Origin: Aphidius gifuensis
Taxonomy: Eukaryota; Arthropoda; Insecta; Hymenoptera; Braconidae
Length of the DNA: 64,000 nucleotides
NCBI RefSeq assembly: GCF_014905175.1
Contig: NC_057791.1
Location: 1,860,001 to 1,924,000, forward strand
Direction: 5' to 3'
Notes under the pieces: model-generated
Database searches by the model: none
What the model was told of the DNA's origin: nothing
Seen by the model: the letters and a program-made list of their open reading frames with translations, nothing else
Position numbers and translations under genes: made by a program
Shown: in pieces, positions 1 to 11,491 of the stretch
Layout: each line of letters starts with the position of its first letter
Numbering within the stretch: position 1 is the stretch's first letter

Positions 1-3000
1 TTGACGTAAAACATCATCTAACTTTATTTTTTTTTAATTTATTTTAATAAAGAAAGGAAAATTTTTTAAATCAGGTTGTTGATCTTTCTTAATTTTAACA
101 CTTAATAAATTTATAAATTAATTTAATTATCCAATTTTTAATAATTGAATTTTTGCGTCATTAGTTTTCCCTCTTTTTTTTTTCTTGGGTAATGTTTTAA
201 GCATAAATTTGGTATTAGTAAAATTATAAAATGAAAAAAAAAATTAACGATAATGTGAAAGAAGAAATTAAAAATTTTAAAAAATGGAAAAAAATTATAT
301 TGAGATAAAAAGAGATAATGAAAATTGAATAATTTTTATCATTAGTTTTTATTCTCTGATAAGGACATTATGCTTTTTTTTTTTTTTTTTTGATAGGATT
401 ATTATTTTTATAGACAACATGACATCTGAATAGTCTACAAATATTTCTAGGATAAACAAATCATGATAAATTCATTCGAATTAATTTCAATGAAAAAGTA
501 TAAATAGATAAATCAAAAAAAATTTTATAAATTAATTATTAATATACAATATGTATATTTTAAAAAAAATTTAATTCAAAAATTATTATTGATAAATTTG
601 AATATGATTTAGTACATAGAAAAATTCGAGTTTCCACGTGGCGAAATCAATAAATCAGCTGAAAAAAAAAAATATACTCTAGACAAAAATAAATCCATTA
701 TGAATAATCTGACATTTGACCAGTTTGGCATTTATTTTACGCCAGAGAAGATAAATAAGTAATTGATCTTACAAAATCCCTGCACGTGTAATATATTTTG
801 TTAGTGTGAAATATTATATCAGTTTATTATTTAATATCTCAACAAATTTTACCAATTATTTTCCATAATTTTGGTACATCAATGTGCACTCAAAGTTTTC
901 ATTTCTTATTATTTAATATTGAACTAAATCAATACTCTTTTTCATCTAATTTTTTCAATTAAAAAAATTGCTTCTTTTGCATTTTTTATTCATTTCTATT
1001 TTTGGATATAATCAAAGTTATTTAAATTAGCTCATAAACTCTAGAAATTCCATCTGCAAATTTTTCATTGCATGTACTTCCGGGTTTTTTATTTCGTTGA
1101 TTATTTATTTTTTATTCTTGCCATAAAGAAATAGATATACACGTGGATAAATGTGACGCTTTGGATGTTTGTTTACATGAAAAAACATACACATTGCAAT
1201 GACAGAATCGTAATCAACATTTGTTGACGATTCATTCAACTAAAACTAACTATAATTTCAACCTTCATTGCTGTTTATTTTAATGACATATTTCTAATTA
1301 CGTTATTACATTATGAAAATAATTTAATTTCAAAATATCTAATTTAATTAATGTCAATTATAAATTGTTTAAATGAATTTTTAAAAATAACTGTATATAA
1401 AAAAAAATTGGATGGTCCTTGAAAAAATCTAATTTCCAAGAAGTAAATAAATTTAAAGAAAAATAAAATAATGATAATACAGCTGAAATAATATTCATTA
1501 AAACGGAAAATAATCTTGTGATTTTGTGTATCGAAATGGATCCCCAATTGTCAATATTTTCTATAGAAAACAATTCGAAATAAATATAAATTACTTAAAA
1601 ACTGGAGGATCGAAATTCACCCTTAATAATTAGTAAATAATTAAATAACAATAACAAGTAAAAATATAGGATTAAAAAAAAAATACGTAAGCTGTTACAA
1701 AAGCTATTTAAAAAAGTAAAATAGATCAATAAAGAAAATATAATATTTTCTTCAAGAGTAAACTGAGAAAATAGAAAATATAAAAATTCAAAAGACATTG
1801 ATCCACCGGAAATTGGCATTCTACTGCTAGGTTGTGAGTATATATAAAGATTGTGAGTATATTCTTTTTTTTTTTTTTTTTCTTGTGTAATTTATTATTT
1901 AAATTTTCACCCCTTAAAAGGTTCAATGGTAAAACCTTGAGGGTCTTTATTTAAACAGCAAACTTATAAAAACAAATTTTCCCATAGGACAAAAGAAAAA
2001 TATATAAAAAAAATAAACATGATGGTTTAAAAATGAAAAAATAAAATCTTTAATAAACTCAAAATACCATAAAATTTAATGAAACAATAATATAAGCATT
2101 ATTATTATATTATTTAATAAAACTTTTTGAAAATAAATTTTTTAAAAAATCATAAAAAAAAGTGTACCTATATTTTCCGTCAATATTTAATTGAAAAATA
2201 TTTTTTTAATAAAGTAGATAAACAACAAAAAATTGTTATAAATAATCTTTAAATAATTATTGTTATTTTTTAATTTTTTTAAATAATATTTTTATATTGT
2301 AAGACAAATTAATGTTGTCTCAACGTTGATGATAATTTCGCAGCTTGAGATTAATTTTTACTATAGAAAAAAAAAATACATAATAGTGTAAAAAAAATTC
2401 CTAGACATAATATTGATTATGAGATTGATAAACAAATAATTTTATTTATAAAAAAAATAATTATGCAAGTCACTGGATCAGGTATATAATTTGAAAAAAA
2501 AATTATAAATGTCATCTTATTTAAATGTGACAATATATCTTTTGAACGGACTAATTGATAAAATATGATTTTATAAAAAAAAAAAAAAGGTTTATCCTTG
2601 ATCAGACAATTAATTATAAAGACAAAAGAATTTTCCTGTTTCTGTAGGACAGTAGAATTAAATTGACCATGTATTTATGTCATTATTTGGATCATCAAGA
2701 TTCAGTCTTGCACAAAACCACGAACTGTTGACCCACTAAATGACAATTAAGTTATTAAAAATTGCTGACTAATTAATGCTACAATTCCAAAATAAATATT
2801 GACTAAAACCAATATAATAATTAGACTTGATTTATGTTTTTTTTTTCACTTAAAAAAATATTATTTTTACGTTTAAAATAACGCCGAATATGGACTTGAA
2901 GGTCAAACTTGAATAGGAAATAAATTAAAAGACTGGTTTTCACCACATGAAATTTAAATTAACAAAAAATACTTCAAGGATTAATAATTAATGAGTGAAA

Positions 3001-3241
3001 TGTTATCAAGTATGTGTTGATTATGATAAAAAAATTAATAAATAAACGTAAATTCATGTCATCAAGTAAAATATTTTCAAAAAGAAAAATTTATAAAGCA
3101 ATTTAATTTATATCCATCTACCCTCAATAAAAAAAAACTTTTTTCACCCTATTATTTCTCCCTTTAATTCATTCTTTTATTATAATTTTTTTTTTTTTTT
3201 TACATAAACTTATTAATAATTTATGAATTTTTTTGTTACAG
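1..3241. other. Non-coding DNA, probably intron of the receptor gene
   Basis: No open frame of protein-like composition is visible on either strand; the longest frames are T-rich or A-rich shadows. The stretch ends in a long T tract and a TTTGTTACAG acceptor directly before the first visible receptor exon, so at least its right part is intron of that gene. How far left the intron reaches cannot be told. It holds three CACGTG E-boxes (listed separately) and many A/T homopolymers. Confidence 0.6.
635..1145. promoter_or_regulatory. Cluster of three CACGTG E-boxes
   Basis: CACGTG occurs at 635-640 (in the longer palindrome CCACGTGG), 783-788 and 1140-1145. Three copies of a G+C-rich hexamer within 510 bases of very AT-rich DNA is more than composition predicts. 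The hexamer is the known core site of bHLH factors such as CLOCK/CYCLE, MYC/MAX and USF. That it works as an enhancer of the downstream receptor is only inference. Confidence 0.3.
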
Positions 3242-5219
3242 TATTTGTTACAGTTGCATTTGGTGTTTGTTGGGCTCCATTTCATGCTCAAAGATTACTT
3301 GCTGTTTATGCTAAAAGTCTTGGTTCACAAATTGAAACAGATTTATCAACAGTCTACAAAATAGTGACATATATTTCTGGAATATTATATTTTCTTTCAA
3401 CAACGGTTAATCCACTTTTATACAACATCATGTCAAACAAGTTTCGTGAAGCATTCAAGGTAAATTATATATACTGAATAATTTATATTAAAATTTTTTA
3501 AAAAATCAATAAAATTTTTTATTAAGATAATATTTATTTAATAATAATTATTATAATAATATTACAAAAAAAAAAATTTTTAATTTTAAACTTTTTTTTA
3601 AACTTTGAAGAATAAATATTTGATAATTTTTGCTTTTTTTTAAAATATAGTCAATGTTGGCTGAACATTGTGGAGGAAGATCACTTCAAACAACAAGTCC
3701 ACGTCGTTTAACATACAGTAGTTTATCACGTTATAATAATAAATCAATAATTAAAAAACAAGAAAAAAATTCAGGATCATATTCTGGCAGTGATGAGACA
3801 CAACGTTTAACAACAATAAAACGTATTGATAAAATTGATAAATTAAATATTGAAAATAATGATTTACCAATAATAATAAAAGATAATAAAAATAAAAATA
3901 TTAATATTAATAAGTTATCATCAAGTAAAATTAATTTAGTTGAGCCAAAAGTTATTTGTCATATTGTTAATGATGATAATTGTGAATGGAATAAAAATCA
4001 TTTACAGACAAATGATAATTGCCAAAATCAAATAACAATTGTAACATCATTAGCTAAAAGTTTTAATGAAGGATGTCATAATAATGGTGGGCTATCACAT
4101 GCACCAGTTAATTTATGTTTAAATAAAAGTCAACGTTCTCATAAAACTGTTTCACTTGGTAAGATACATTTTTTTGTTTTTACGGAGGTGGGATAGGCGC
4201 GAAGCGCCCCACCTAGTATTTAATTTGAAAATAAGCATTTACTGTTTAGAATATAAATAATAATTTTCTAAAGCTTATATTTTTTTTTTGCTCTTTTTAT
4301 AATTTAAATTTTATTTCTATTGTTATATTTTTAGATATTAAAATAGTTTCTTTGTTGTTTTTTTCTCTCGTTTTCTTTTCAATTAATGTCAAAATTTTGA
4401 TAGACACAAATTGTCTCTCCTCATTATATATACATTTTATATTACAATAATAGACATAAAAAAATATGAATTATAATTATTCGAAATTTATTTATAACGT
4501 TATCGAATTTTTTTACTATTTTTTATATTCAAACATCGATTGACAGGAAAATAATTTGTTTTAAGAAATAAAGATTTTTTCAGATTTTTTTCTTTTCGAA
4601 ACAATAGACCCTTTTTTTTTTTTCGATATTTTTGTCAACAAAGATTTTTTACTGTCTATTTTTCAAAAACTGTCACGTTTTACAAATGTATTTCATTTTT
4701 TTTTTTTTTTTTACTTGATGTAGAAAAAAAATTCAACGAAAAAGGTCGCTTGCGCAATTTCCCACCGCAACCTTTACATTGATAGACAAATATAAAAAAA
4801 TAAAAAAAAAAAGGTTTATATGCGTTCCACTTGAACGTTTGTATATGCGACTTTTTCGTTAAATTTATGTACATAAAAACAGACCGATCAATGAAAATTC
4901 ACTATATAATATAAAAATTTTATCAAAAAAAATAATAATTACTAATAATTGTAATTTTTTTTTCTATTTTAAAGGTGTACTTGCTGAACGATTTAGATCT
5001 GGAACAAAGGGTCTATTCACTAATCAAAATAGACAACAAAAAAGTGATAATAATAATTTACAACAACAAAATGTACAAACTAAAATTCAGCATACATTGA
5101 GTATTGGTAGTGCAAATACAATAAGTAATTCAAGTCTTCAAGATTTAGATGAAACTGAATTTACTGGCTCTGAATTGGCACGTTACATGGGCGAGTTAAA
5201 TTACGATATTATTACATAA
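3242..5219 (+). CDS. Pyrokinin/neuromedin-U type neuropeptide GPCR, C-terminal exons (partial)
   Basis: Three coding exons: 3242-3459, 3651-4158 and 4975-5219, all GT-AG and in phase, ending in TAA at 5217-5219. Exon one carries the end of TM6 with the class A motif CWAPFHAQR, the third extracellular loop, and TM7 with NPLLYNIMS (NPxxY), followed by FREAFK of helix 8. This arrangement, especially WAPFHAQRLLAVY and ISGILYFLST, is that of insect pyrokinin receptors, relatives of vertebrate neuromedin-U receptors that signal through Gq at the plasma membrane. CAPA receptors are the next best match; their TM7 is less like this one. The cytoplasmic tail is long, about 250 residues, rich in Asn, Lys and Ser, and ends with SELARYMGELNYDIIT. 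The N-terminus and TM1-5 must lie left of position 1 or in unseen exons, so the gene is partial. A second acceptor (CAG ending at 3253) would drop four residues. Confidence 0.82.
4186..4214. repeat. GC-rich hairpin in receptor intron
   Basis: Arms AGGTGG + GGCGC and GCGCC + CCACCT surround a GAA loop, with a four-base GATA bulge on the left side. It sits 28 bases after the exon-two donor, in an intron otherwise almost free of G and C. Its compactness suggests the end of a mobile element or a structured intron RNA; no partner end was found nearby. Confidence 0.5.
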
Positions 5220-5807
5220 ATTTACATTAAAAATAATTACAAGCTCTACTCTTTAATATCACAAAAAAAAATCCAAATTTTATATTACAATTATTATTTA
5301 TTTATTTTTTTAATTTTAGTTATAATGACCATGAGATGATAGTCAAACAATGACTGAACAAACCAGAAAAAAAAAAAACAATTACCATTGTTTAAATAAA
5401 TTAAAATAATTTTTTTTTTTTTTTACATTCTCTTGTGTTAAAAAATTTCCAAAGGAGCGTATTTGTTATAGTGTTTAATTATTTAAATTCAACGACTGAA
5501 TTGAAGTAAAAAAAAAGCAACGAAATAATCGAAATAATTTTGTATTATTTTTCAAGCAACCTGTGATTGATATTTAATTTATGCTGAATGCAATTAATTA
5601 AAATATATATGTAAAATGAAAAATAATTTAAACAATATTTTTAATTATTCAATAATATATTTGTGTATAAGAATAAAATAATTAAATGTTTTATGTATTA
5701 TTAATGATTACATTTGTGTTTTAATTGTTAGTTAAAAAATAAACAAAAATAACAATAAAAAACAGTAAAAGATATCAAATTTATATTGATTATTGTTCAG
5801 TTTTTAA
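5220..5807. other. 3' untranslated region between convergent genes
   Basis: About 590 bases separate the receptor stop codon from the stop of the opposite-strand GST gene. Both 3' UTRs and polyadenylation sites must fall here. AATAAA-type hexamers occur (for example near 5395) but are too common in this AT-rich DNA to assign. No other feature is seen. Confidence 0.6.
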
Positions 5808-6907
5808 TTACATTTGTGTAACTGGACGTTTTTCAAGATATTTTTTAATATTTGGAACTGCTGATACTTTTTCAATGAGTTTTTTCAATTCTGGATAATC
5901 AGCAACAAGACTTTTTCCAATAACTTTTGACAAAAAATCATTGTAAGCAGCTAAACTAATATCTGCCCATGATAACTGCAAAAAATATAAAATATAATTA
6001 CAAAATTTTTAAGAAAATAATAATAATAAAAAAGAAAAAAATTTCTCACTTTTCCACGAACTAAATAGCCGCTATTTTTCTTGACAGTTTCCTCAAGTTT
6101 TCCAAGTACTAAATCCATTTTACTAAATGCTTTTTCCTTTTGCCTTTCTTTTGCTGCTGCGTCAGCTTCAAAGTGCCAAGTTGCCAATGCTTTAATTAAA
6201 AAAATAATTAATTATGATTAACTATCTATGTATAAATATTGTATGAATTTAATAATAATTAAATTAAATTATAGAAAAATGAAAATAAAATTATTTTAAA
6301 CAAACTAAAAATGATGAAATATTATTTTATAAAAATTGTTGAATCATTAAGAATTTTTTTTCATTTATCTCATCATTACGTCATCACTTGTTTATTTTTT
6401 TTCAAGATTAAATCAATGTAAAGAAAAAAAATTTAATTTTTATAAATTACCTTGTAATAATTATGAAATAAATGTTTAAATAATTTATAAAATTACCAAT
6501 TCTCATGTCAGCCATGGTATCAACAGCATTGTCAATTTCGTATGCTTCATCATCATCACCACCAGCAACTTTAAATTTTTTAGCAAGATAACGAAGAATT
6601 GCTTGTGATTGATTATATTTTTTTCCATCAATTTCTAATAATGGCATTTGTCCCATTGGCATTTCTAATTAACAAAAAAAATTAAAAAGTTAACAATCAT
6701 GATTTCTTTTTTGTATTTTTTTCATCTCTTATGTTCAATTAATTTTTTTTTTTTTTTTTTGTGGCTATACTAACGGGATTTTAATGCAGGCCATTCATCG
6801 AAACTGACACGTTTGTCTTCGAAATCAACTCCTCCATAACTCAGCAAATACCTGATTGGTTCACCAAGACCGGTAATGTTGAAATAAGTCAACTTGTAGC
6901 TTGGCAT
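5808..6907 (-). CDS. Sigma-class glutathione S-transferase (copy 1)
   Basis: Four exons on the minus strand: 6907-6775, 6664-6497, 6189-6050 and 5975-5808. They join in phase to 202 codons plus TAA, the normal length for a sigma GST (Drosophila GstS1 core, vertebrate prostaglandin D synthase). The enzyme conjugates glutathione to electrophiles such as lipid peroxidation products, in the cytosol. The start MPSYKLTYF places the catalytic tyrosine at residue 8. The glutathione-binding loop MPMGQMPLLEIDG (about 46-58) and the QSQAILRYLA helix (63-72) are intact, so the thioredoxin-like half is complete. The all-helical C-terminal half ends in KRPVTQM. A second, similar gene lies 2.6 kb upstream in the same orientation, pointing to tandem duplication. 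Unlike that copy, this one has an intron after YLVRGK (6049-5976). Confidence 0.92.
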
Positions 6908-7400
6908 TTTTTTAAAATTTTCAATATCCTTTTGAAAGTAAAATAAATTAAAATATTATAAAAATTATTCAAGGCCTTTTTTTCTTACATTCTATATTTA
7001 TTTTATAAAATTATTATCACACCCACTAGTTATTAATTGCAATTTGAAATTTATTACGTAATAACAAGATAAATATTTAGAGCAAAAAAGTCAAAGCAAA
7101 AATTTAAAAAAAATTGCAATTAATTAAACTAAGTTTATTCCAGATTATAAACAAATGAAAATTATTTATTTTTTTTTTGAAGAGATTATTTATTTTGATG
7201 ATAAATTTAGGTGTTAATATTTAGATAAATATTATTTTAAAAATAGTAATTATCTACGCTACCTTGAAATTATAACGAGAGAAATTTATTTTAGCTGTTG
7301 CTGCACTGGATAGCTCAACACGACTGACTCTTGATACAACTTATTACAATTTATCTGCCTCGAAAAAAATAAAATAAAACAGGCTTGGTATATATATTGT
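6908..7400 (-). promoter_or_regulatory. 5' UTR and putative promoter of GST copy 1
   Basis: A 5' UTR intron is plausible: a CAAG/GTAGCG donor (minus strand) lies near 7264 and a TTTCAAAAG acceptor about 20 bases before the ATG. A TATATATA stretch at about 7388-7397 could be a TATA box with a start site near 7360. All of this rests on short motifs in AT-rich DNA and is tentative. Confidence 0.3.
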
Positions 7401-7964
7401 TTTATTTGTTACGTCATTTAGAATTTATGGTAGAAATAATTCCCCTTCTATTTAGAAATAATAAATAACAGTACATTGTAACAAAATGTACACATTAAAA
7501 ACATCTATTGTATATATAAAAAATTTAAAAAAAAAAAAATATTTCTTGGATAAAAAAATACAATGGCATTGTGATTTTAAATAAATAATATTTTTCATAA
7601 TTATTTCTAGGTAGATAATTAAAATTTCTATTATAAAAATTAAATAGAAAAAAAAATTAAAAAATTTTATTTTTAAAATAATATTAATATTTTTTTTTAA
7701 ATTAATATTTTACAATGAAATAATTTATTTATTTTTCAAATTATTTTTGTTATTATTTAGAATTTATTGTTTAGAAAAAAAAAGAATAATTAGTTTTTAT
7801 TTTAGCTGATAAGATGGCCTAGTTTTTCTTTGTTTTTTCAATTAATTTTTTAGAGTTTTAAGTAGTTATTTGATTTAATGAAAAATCATTTGTTTATTTA
7901 TTTATTTTTTTTCATCTTGTAATTATTTTTAATAATGTTAGTTTGTCCTTTATTTTAATTGAAC

Positions 7965-8042
7965 TCAATCAGGACATGAGTTAGAAGGTGGAAAATTTTC
8001 CATTCTTTTGACCTCGACAATCTCCTTCGTTTCTGTGTACAT
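7965..8042 (-). other. Candidate short coding exon, unknown gene
   Basis: On the minus strand an ATTATTTAG acceptor is followed by C and an ATG that opens 25 codons ending in TGA. The product begins MYTETKEIVEVKRMENF and contains FPPSNSCPD at its end. The segment is clearly richer in G and C than its surroundings and uses charged, protein-like codons. It could be a terminal exon of an unseen gene, a small ORF, or an alternative exon. I recognise no family, and no matching upstream exon was found. Confidence 0.25.
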
Positions 8043-8976
8043 GCTAAATAATCCAGAATATATTCAATCAATTTTATAAAACTTATCAAAAATAATGTTG
8101 ATTAAGAAAAAAATAAACATTAAATACATAAAATTAATTAAACATGTTGTAATTTTATATCATCGAAATTTATATTTATATTACGAAAACTAAAAAAAAA
8201 AGTCAATGCATGTTTAATTTTATTCGAAAAAAAAAATTACAAGATGACTTAATGGATCTTCTTGGAAATAAACTTACCAAACTGGATATTTAAAAAAAAA
8301 AAAAGACAATTTAAATTTGATAATCTATAATTTAATAATAAACTTGTTTTTTAAATTTATTATAATTAATTTTTTTCGAGGACGAACAATTTTTAAATGT
8401 TACAGAAAAAAATTACAATAATTTTTTTTTCCAATAGCTAAATTTAAAATACAAAAAAACAAAAAGGATTATATAATTTTATCTGTAAAAATTTATGTAA
8501 ACATTTGAGTCAACAAAATGACAATGCAAAAAGAAAAAAAAAAAATATATATTAATTAAATAAACTCAGCTTGGTACTGTTGTTAATAAATAAAATAAAA
8601 AAGTCTGTATTTATCAAGTAAGATAATGATAATTTTCGATTAAAAATATATTGCAAAAATATATTTTTCATGCTGTTTATTTAACTTGACATTATTTAAT
8701 ATTTATAATTTTATATTGAAAATAATTTTTATAGATAAATATTTTTGTGATGATGGATTGTTGCCATCGTCACGGTGATTACGACATGAAACATTGATCT
8801 AGGATAATTTTATTCAAGCAGATCGATTATTCTCTTTCATGACATCAAAAAAAAAAGCCAAATAAATACGTTATCATGTTTATCTTGTTGACTTTTTTGA
8901 TAAAAATAAATATACATTCAAAGCGATCAATGATTAAATATTATTTTCAAATGTACCTGCAGAATATTCTCGACTC

Positions 8977-8986
8977 ATGACTCAGC
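8977..8986 (+). promoter_or_regulatory. Antioxidant response element (CncC/Maf site)
   Basis: ATGACTCAGC matches the ARE consensus RTGACNNNGC exactly, and the next base extends it to the Maf-type TGACTCAGCA. In insects CncC/Maf binding to such sites induces GST genes under oxidative or xenobiotic stress. It lies between the tandem GSTs, about 1.6 kb upstream of the presumed start of copy 1 and just beyond the 3' end of copy 2. Function here is inferred from motif and position. Confidence 0.5.
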
Positions 8987-9492
8987 AAGTACAATATCTA
9001 ATCATCTCATTACTCAATGTAAAAAATATTATAAAAAAAAGCTAAATAAACATTTAAATATTATGAATGTCACAAGTCAACAAAGCCATATGAATAATCA
9101 GCAAAAAAAAAAAACGTAATTATCAAGAAAAATTAATTAAAAAAGAACTTTTTTTTTATTTATAAATGTTTTTTTATTATAATTTTATCAAAGATTATAA
9201 CATTTTGTTATTTTTATATATTGAAAATATTCTTGGTGCAAAATTATAAATACTGTAGTCGTTTAAAGCCAGGAAATAATTAATTTAATGAACATAGAAA
9301 AAAAATAAAATGAATTATTTTTTTTATGGAAAACTTCTTGATGATTGTTTAAACAATTTATAAATTATTTCTGGCATTATGACTAACAGAAACATTGAAT
9401 ATATATTTTAATAGTACGAAAAATAAATGAAGTAACTTGATGCCAAATAGTTCAACACCAAGTTGTGGAAGCATAAAGTAAAAAAATGAAAA

Positions 9493-10249
9493 TTAAAATT
9501 CAGTAACTGGACGTTTAGCAACCCATTCCTTGATTTTTGGAAGAGCAAGTACTTTTTCATTGAGTGATTTTAAATTATCATATTTATCAATGATATTATA
9601 GCCAGCCATGGCATTAAGATAATCAATGATACCAACAAAAACAAAGTCAGCCCATGTTAATTTACCACCAACAAAGTAACCATTGTTTTTTTTAACTTGA
9701 GCATCAAGACGTTCAAGATAAAATGGTACTGTTTCTTTCAATGCAACCTCTTTTTTCTTAGCCTTGGCTTCGGCATTTGTATCATCCTCATAGAAAAATC
9801 CAGCAATTTCTGTTGATAATAATCAACAATTTTATAAAGAAATCATAATAATTTTTAAATAGTAAAAACTTACTCGAACGCATATCATGAATTGTATCAA
9901 CAGTTGAATCAATTTCAAGATTTTCCCAGTCGTCTTTACCAACAAGACCATATTGCTTGGCAAGATAACGACATATTGCAGTTGATTGATTTATTCTTTT
10001 ACCATCAACTTCCAATACTGGTACTTGTCCAAATGGCATTGCTATTAAATCATTAAATTTATTTTTTAATTAACAAATGATTTATCAATCATTTAAATTA
10101 TCAATAAACTTACTTGGCTTTATTTTAGTTGGCCAATCTTCACGATCAAAACGATCATCTTCAAATTCTTGTCCAGCATAACTGAGAATCATACGAATTG
10201 GTTCAGCAAGAGCTTTGACTGGAAAATAAGTGACCTTGTAGCTTGGCAT
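9493..10249 (-). CDS. Sigma-class glutathione S-transferase (copy 2)
   Basis: Three exons on the minus strand, 10249-10114, 10041-9874 and 9809-9493, join in phase to 206 codons plus TAA. The start MPSYKVTYF again gives catalytic Tyr8. MPFGQVPVLEVDG and NQSTAICRYLA form the glutathione site, and the C-terminal helical half ends in AKRPVTEF. It is a paralogue of the gene at 5808-6907 with the first two intron positions shared. The third intron is absent here: VGGKLTWADF is uninterrupted, while copy 1 is split just before LSWAD. Which copy shows the ancestral state cannot be told from the window. The product should be a soluble cytosolic dimer that conjugates glutathione. A TTTTTTTCAG acceptor a few bases before the ATG indicates a spliced 5' UTR. 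Confidence 0.92.
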
Positions 10250-10640
10250 CTTGACTGAAAAAAAATTATAAAATGTAAAAAAAAAAATGCAATGACGTTG
10301 AACACAAGCCGGTTAATAATTAATTTTTTTTATCATTAAATTATTATAATTATTGATAAAAAAATTGGTGATTTAATTAACTGATAAACTTTTAAATGAT
10401 TGATCAATTTTATCAAGACAAAACGGCACCGCCCATTCGAATTATTAAAACAAAAATTATAAATCATTGACAATTGTTTAATTACTTTATCAACTGACAA
10501 TATATGCTTTTATTTATCAGTCAAATTTACAAATTAATTAATTTTTTTTTTAATAAATAATACGTACAATTTGATGGCTTGGTTTTGTTCTCAGTTGGAA
10601 ACAAAATGAACGTCTGTCTGATGATGATTTCAGTTAACAA
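10250..10640 (-). promoter_or_regulatory. 5' UTR intron and upstream exon of GST copy 2
   Basis: A TTTTTTTCAG acceptor (minus strand) lies five bases before the ATG and a GTACGTATT donor near 10566, bracketing a plausible 5' UTR intron of about 310 bases. The upstream exon would be the GC-richer patch around 10570-10640. No clear TATA box or initiator stands out. Confidence 0.35.
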
Positions 10641-11207
10641 TGACGAGGGCTGTTCAATGATTTGGCCTGATTAAAAAACAAAAAAAAAAAACAATTGAAC
10701 AACGAAAAAAAAGAGCCGGTTTTTAGGCTGATTTTCATGAAAGCTACAGTCGCAGTTATGAAAATAAATCTTAAAAATTTATGCATCAAGAAGGTGGCTC
10801 TATCTGCCTGGAAATTAGAGAGTTCAAATTTACCCTCTCTCTCCCCCTTTTAAATTTTAACCAATAAAAATATTTAGTTGCTCCTTTTTTTAACATGAAG
10901 AGAGATAGACAATCAAAATACTATTATTATTGTTTGTTTATATTTTTATATTGTATATGTGTAGTGTTTGTGAAAATTTTTGAGGTAATTTTTTTAACAC
11001 ACCGGTTTATCATTTTTATCATTACTCCTAGTGTATATTTTTACAAGTATTTCAAAATGATCCATCGAGGTATGCATTATTTATTATTAATTATTAATTT
11101 GCATGCAACAATTGTTTTTTATTTATCTATAAAACAAAAGAATTTGGAAATTCGTGGCTTGCTTTTTTTTTTTGTCAAATTAATTGTTATTGATTTTGAG
11201 ATTTTTT

Positions 11208-11491
11208 AGGTTAGGTAGTCGGAAATATTTGATATTTTTTTCGTTTTTAGACTGATGATTATAAACAATTTAATTTTTTATCATAGTATCTAAAATAGTT
11301 AACCGTTTTTTTTTTTTTTTTTGGCTTTTTCTCGGTTAAACAATTTTTTTTGCAGTAAAAAATATTGTAATTGTCAAAAAAAAAAATATTCAAAAATGGA
11401 TACAAAAAAAAAAAAAAAACAATAATGTTTTATTGACGTTAATGAAAATTATTTACATATATATTTTTGATTTCCCTATTTGACCTAACCT
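11208..11491. repeat. Inverted pair of AGGTTAGGT, 284-bp span
   Basis: AGGTTAGGT at 11208-11216 and its exact complement ACCTAACCT at 11483-11491 enclose about 266 bases of T-rich then A-rich DNA. This looks like the terminal repeats of a short non-autonomous element, but no target-site duplication is obvious. Nine bases is short enough for chance. Confidence 0.25.

Larger units (their letters stand above)
7401..9492. other. Spacer between the tandem GST genes
   Basis: About 2.1 kb between the presumed GST copy 1 promoter and the stop codon of copy 2. It contains the 3' UTR of copy 2, an antioxidant response element and one short candidate coding exon (both listed separately). The rest is AT-rich and shows no protein-like frame. 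Confidence 0.5.

Noticed and set aside
11208..11220. Two TTAGG units suggesting insect telomere repeat
   Set aside because: Only two units, no array; treated instead as half of an inverted pair.
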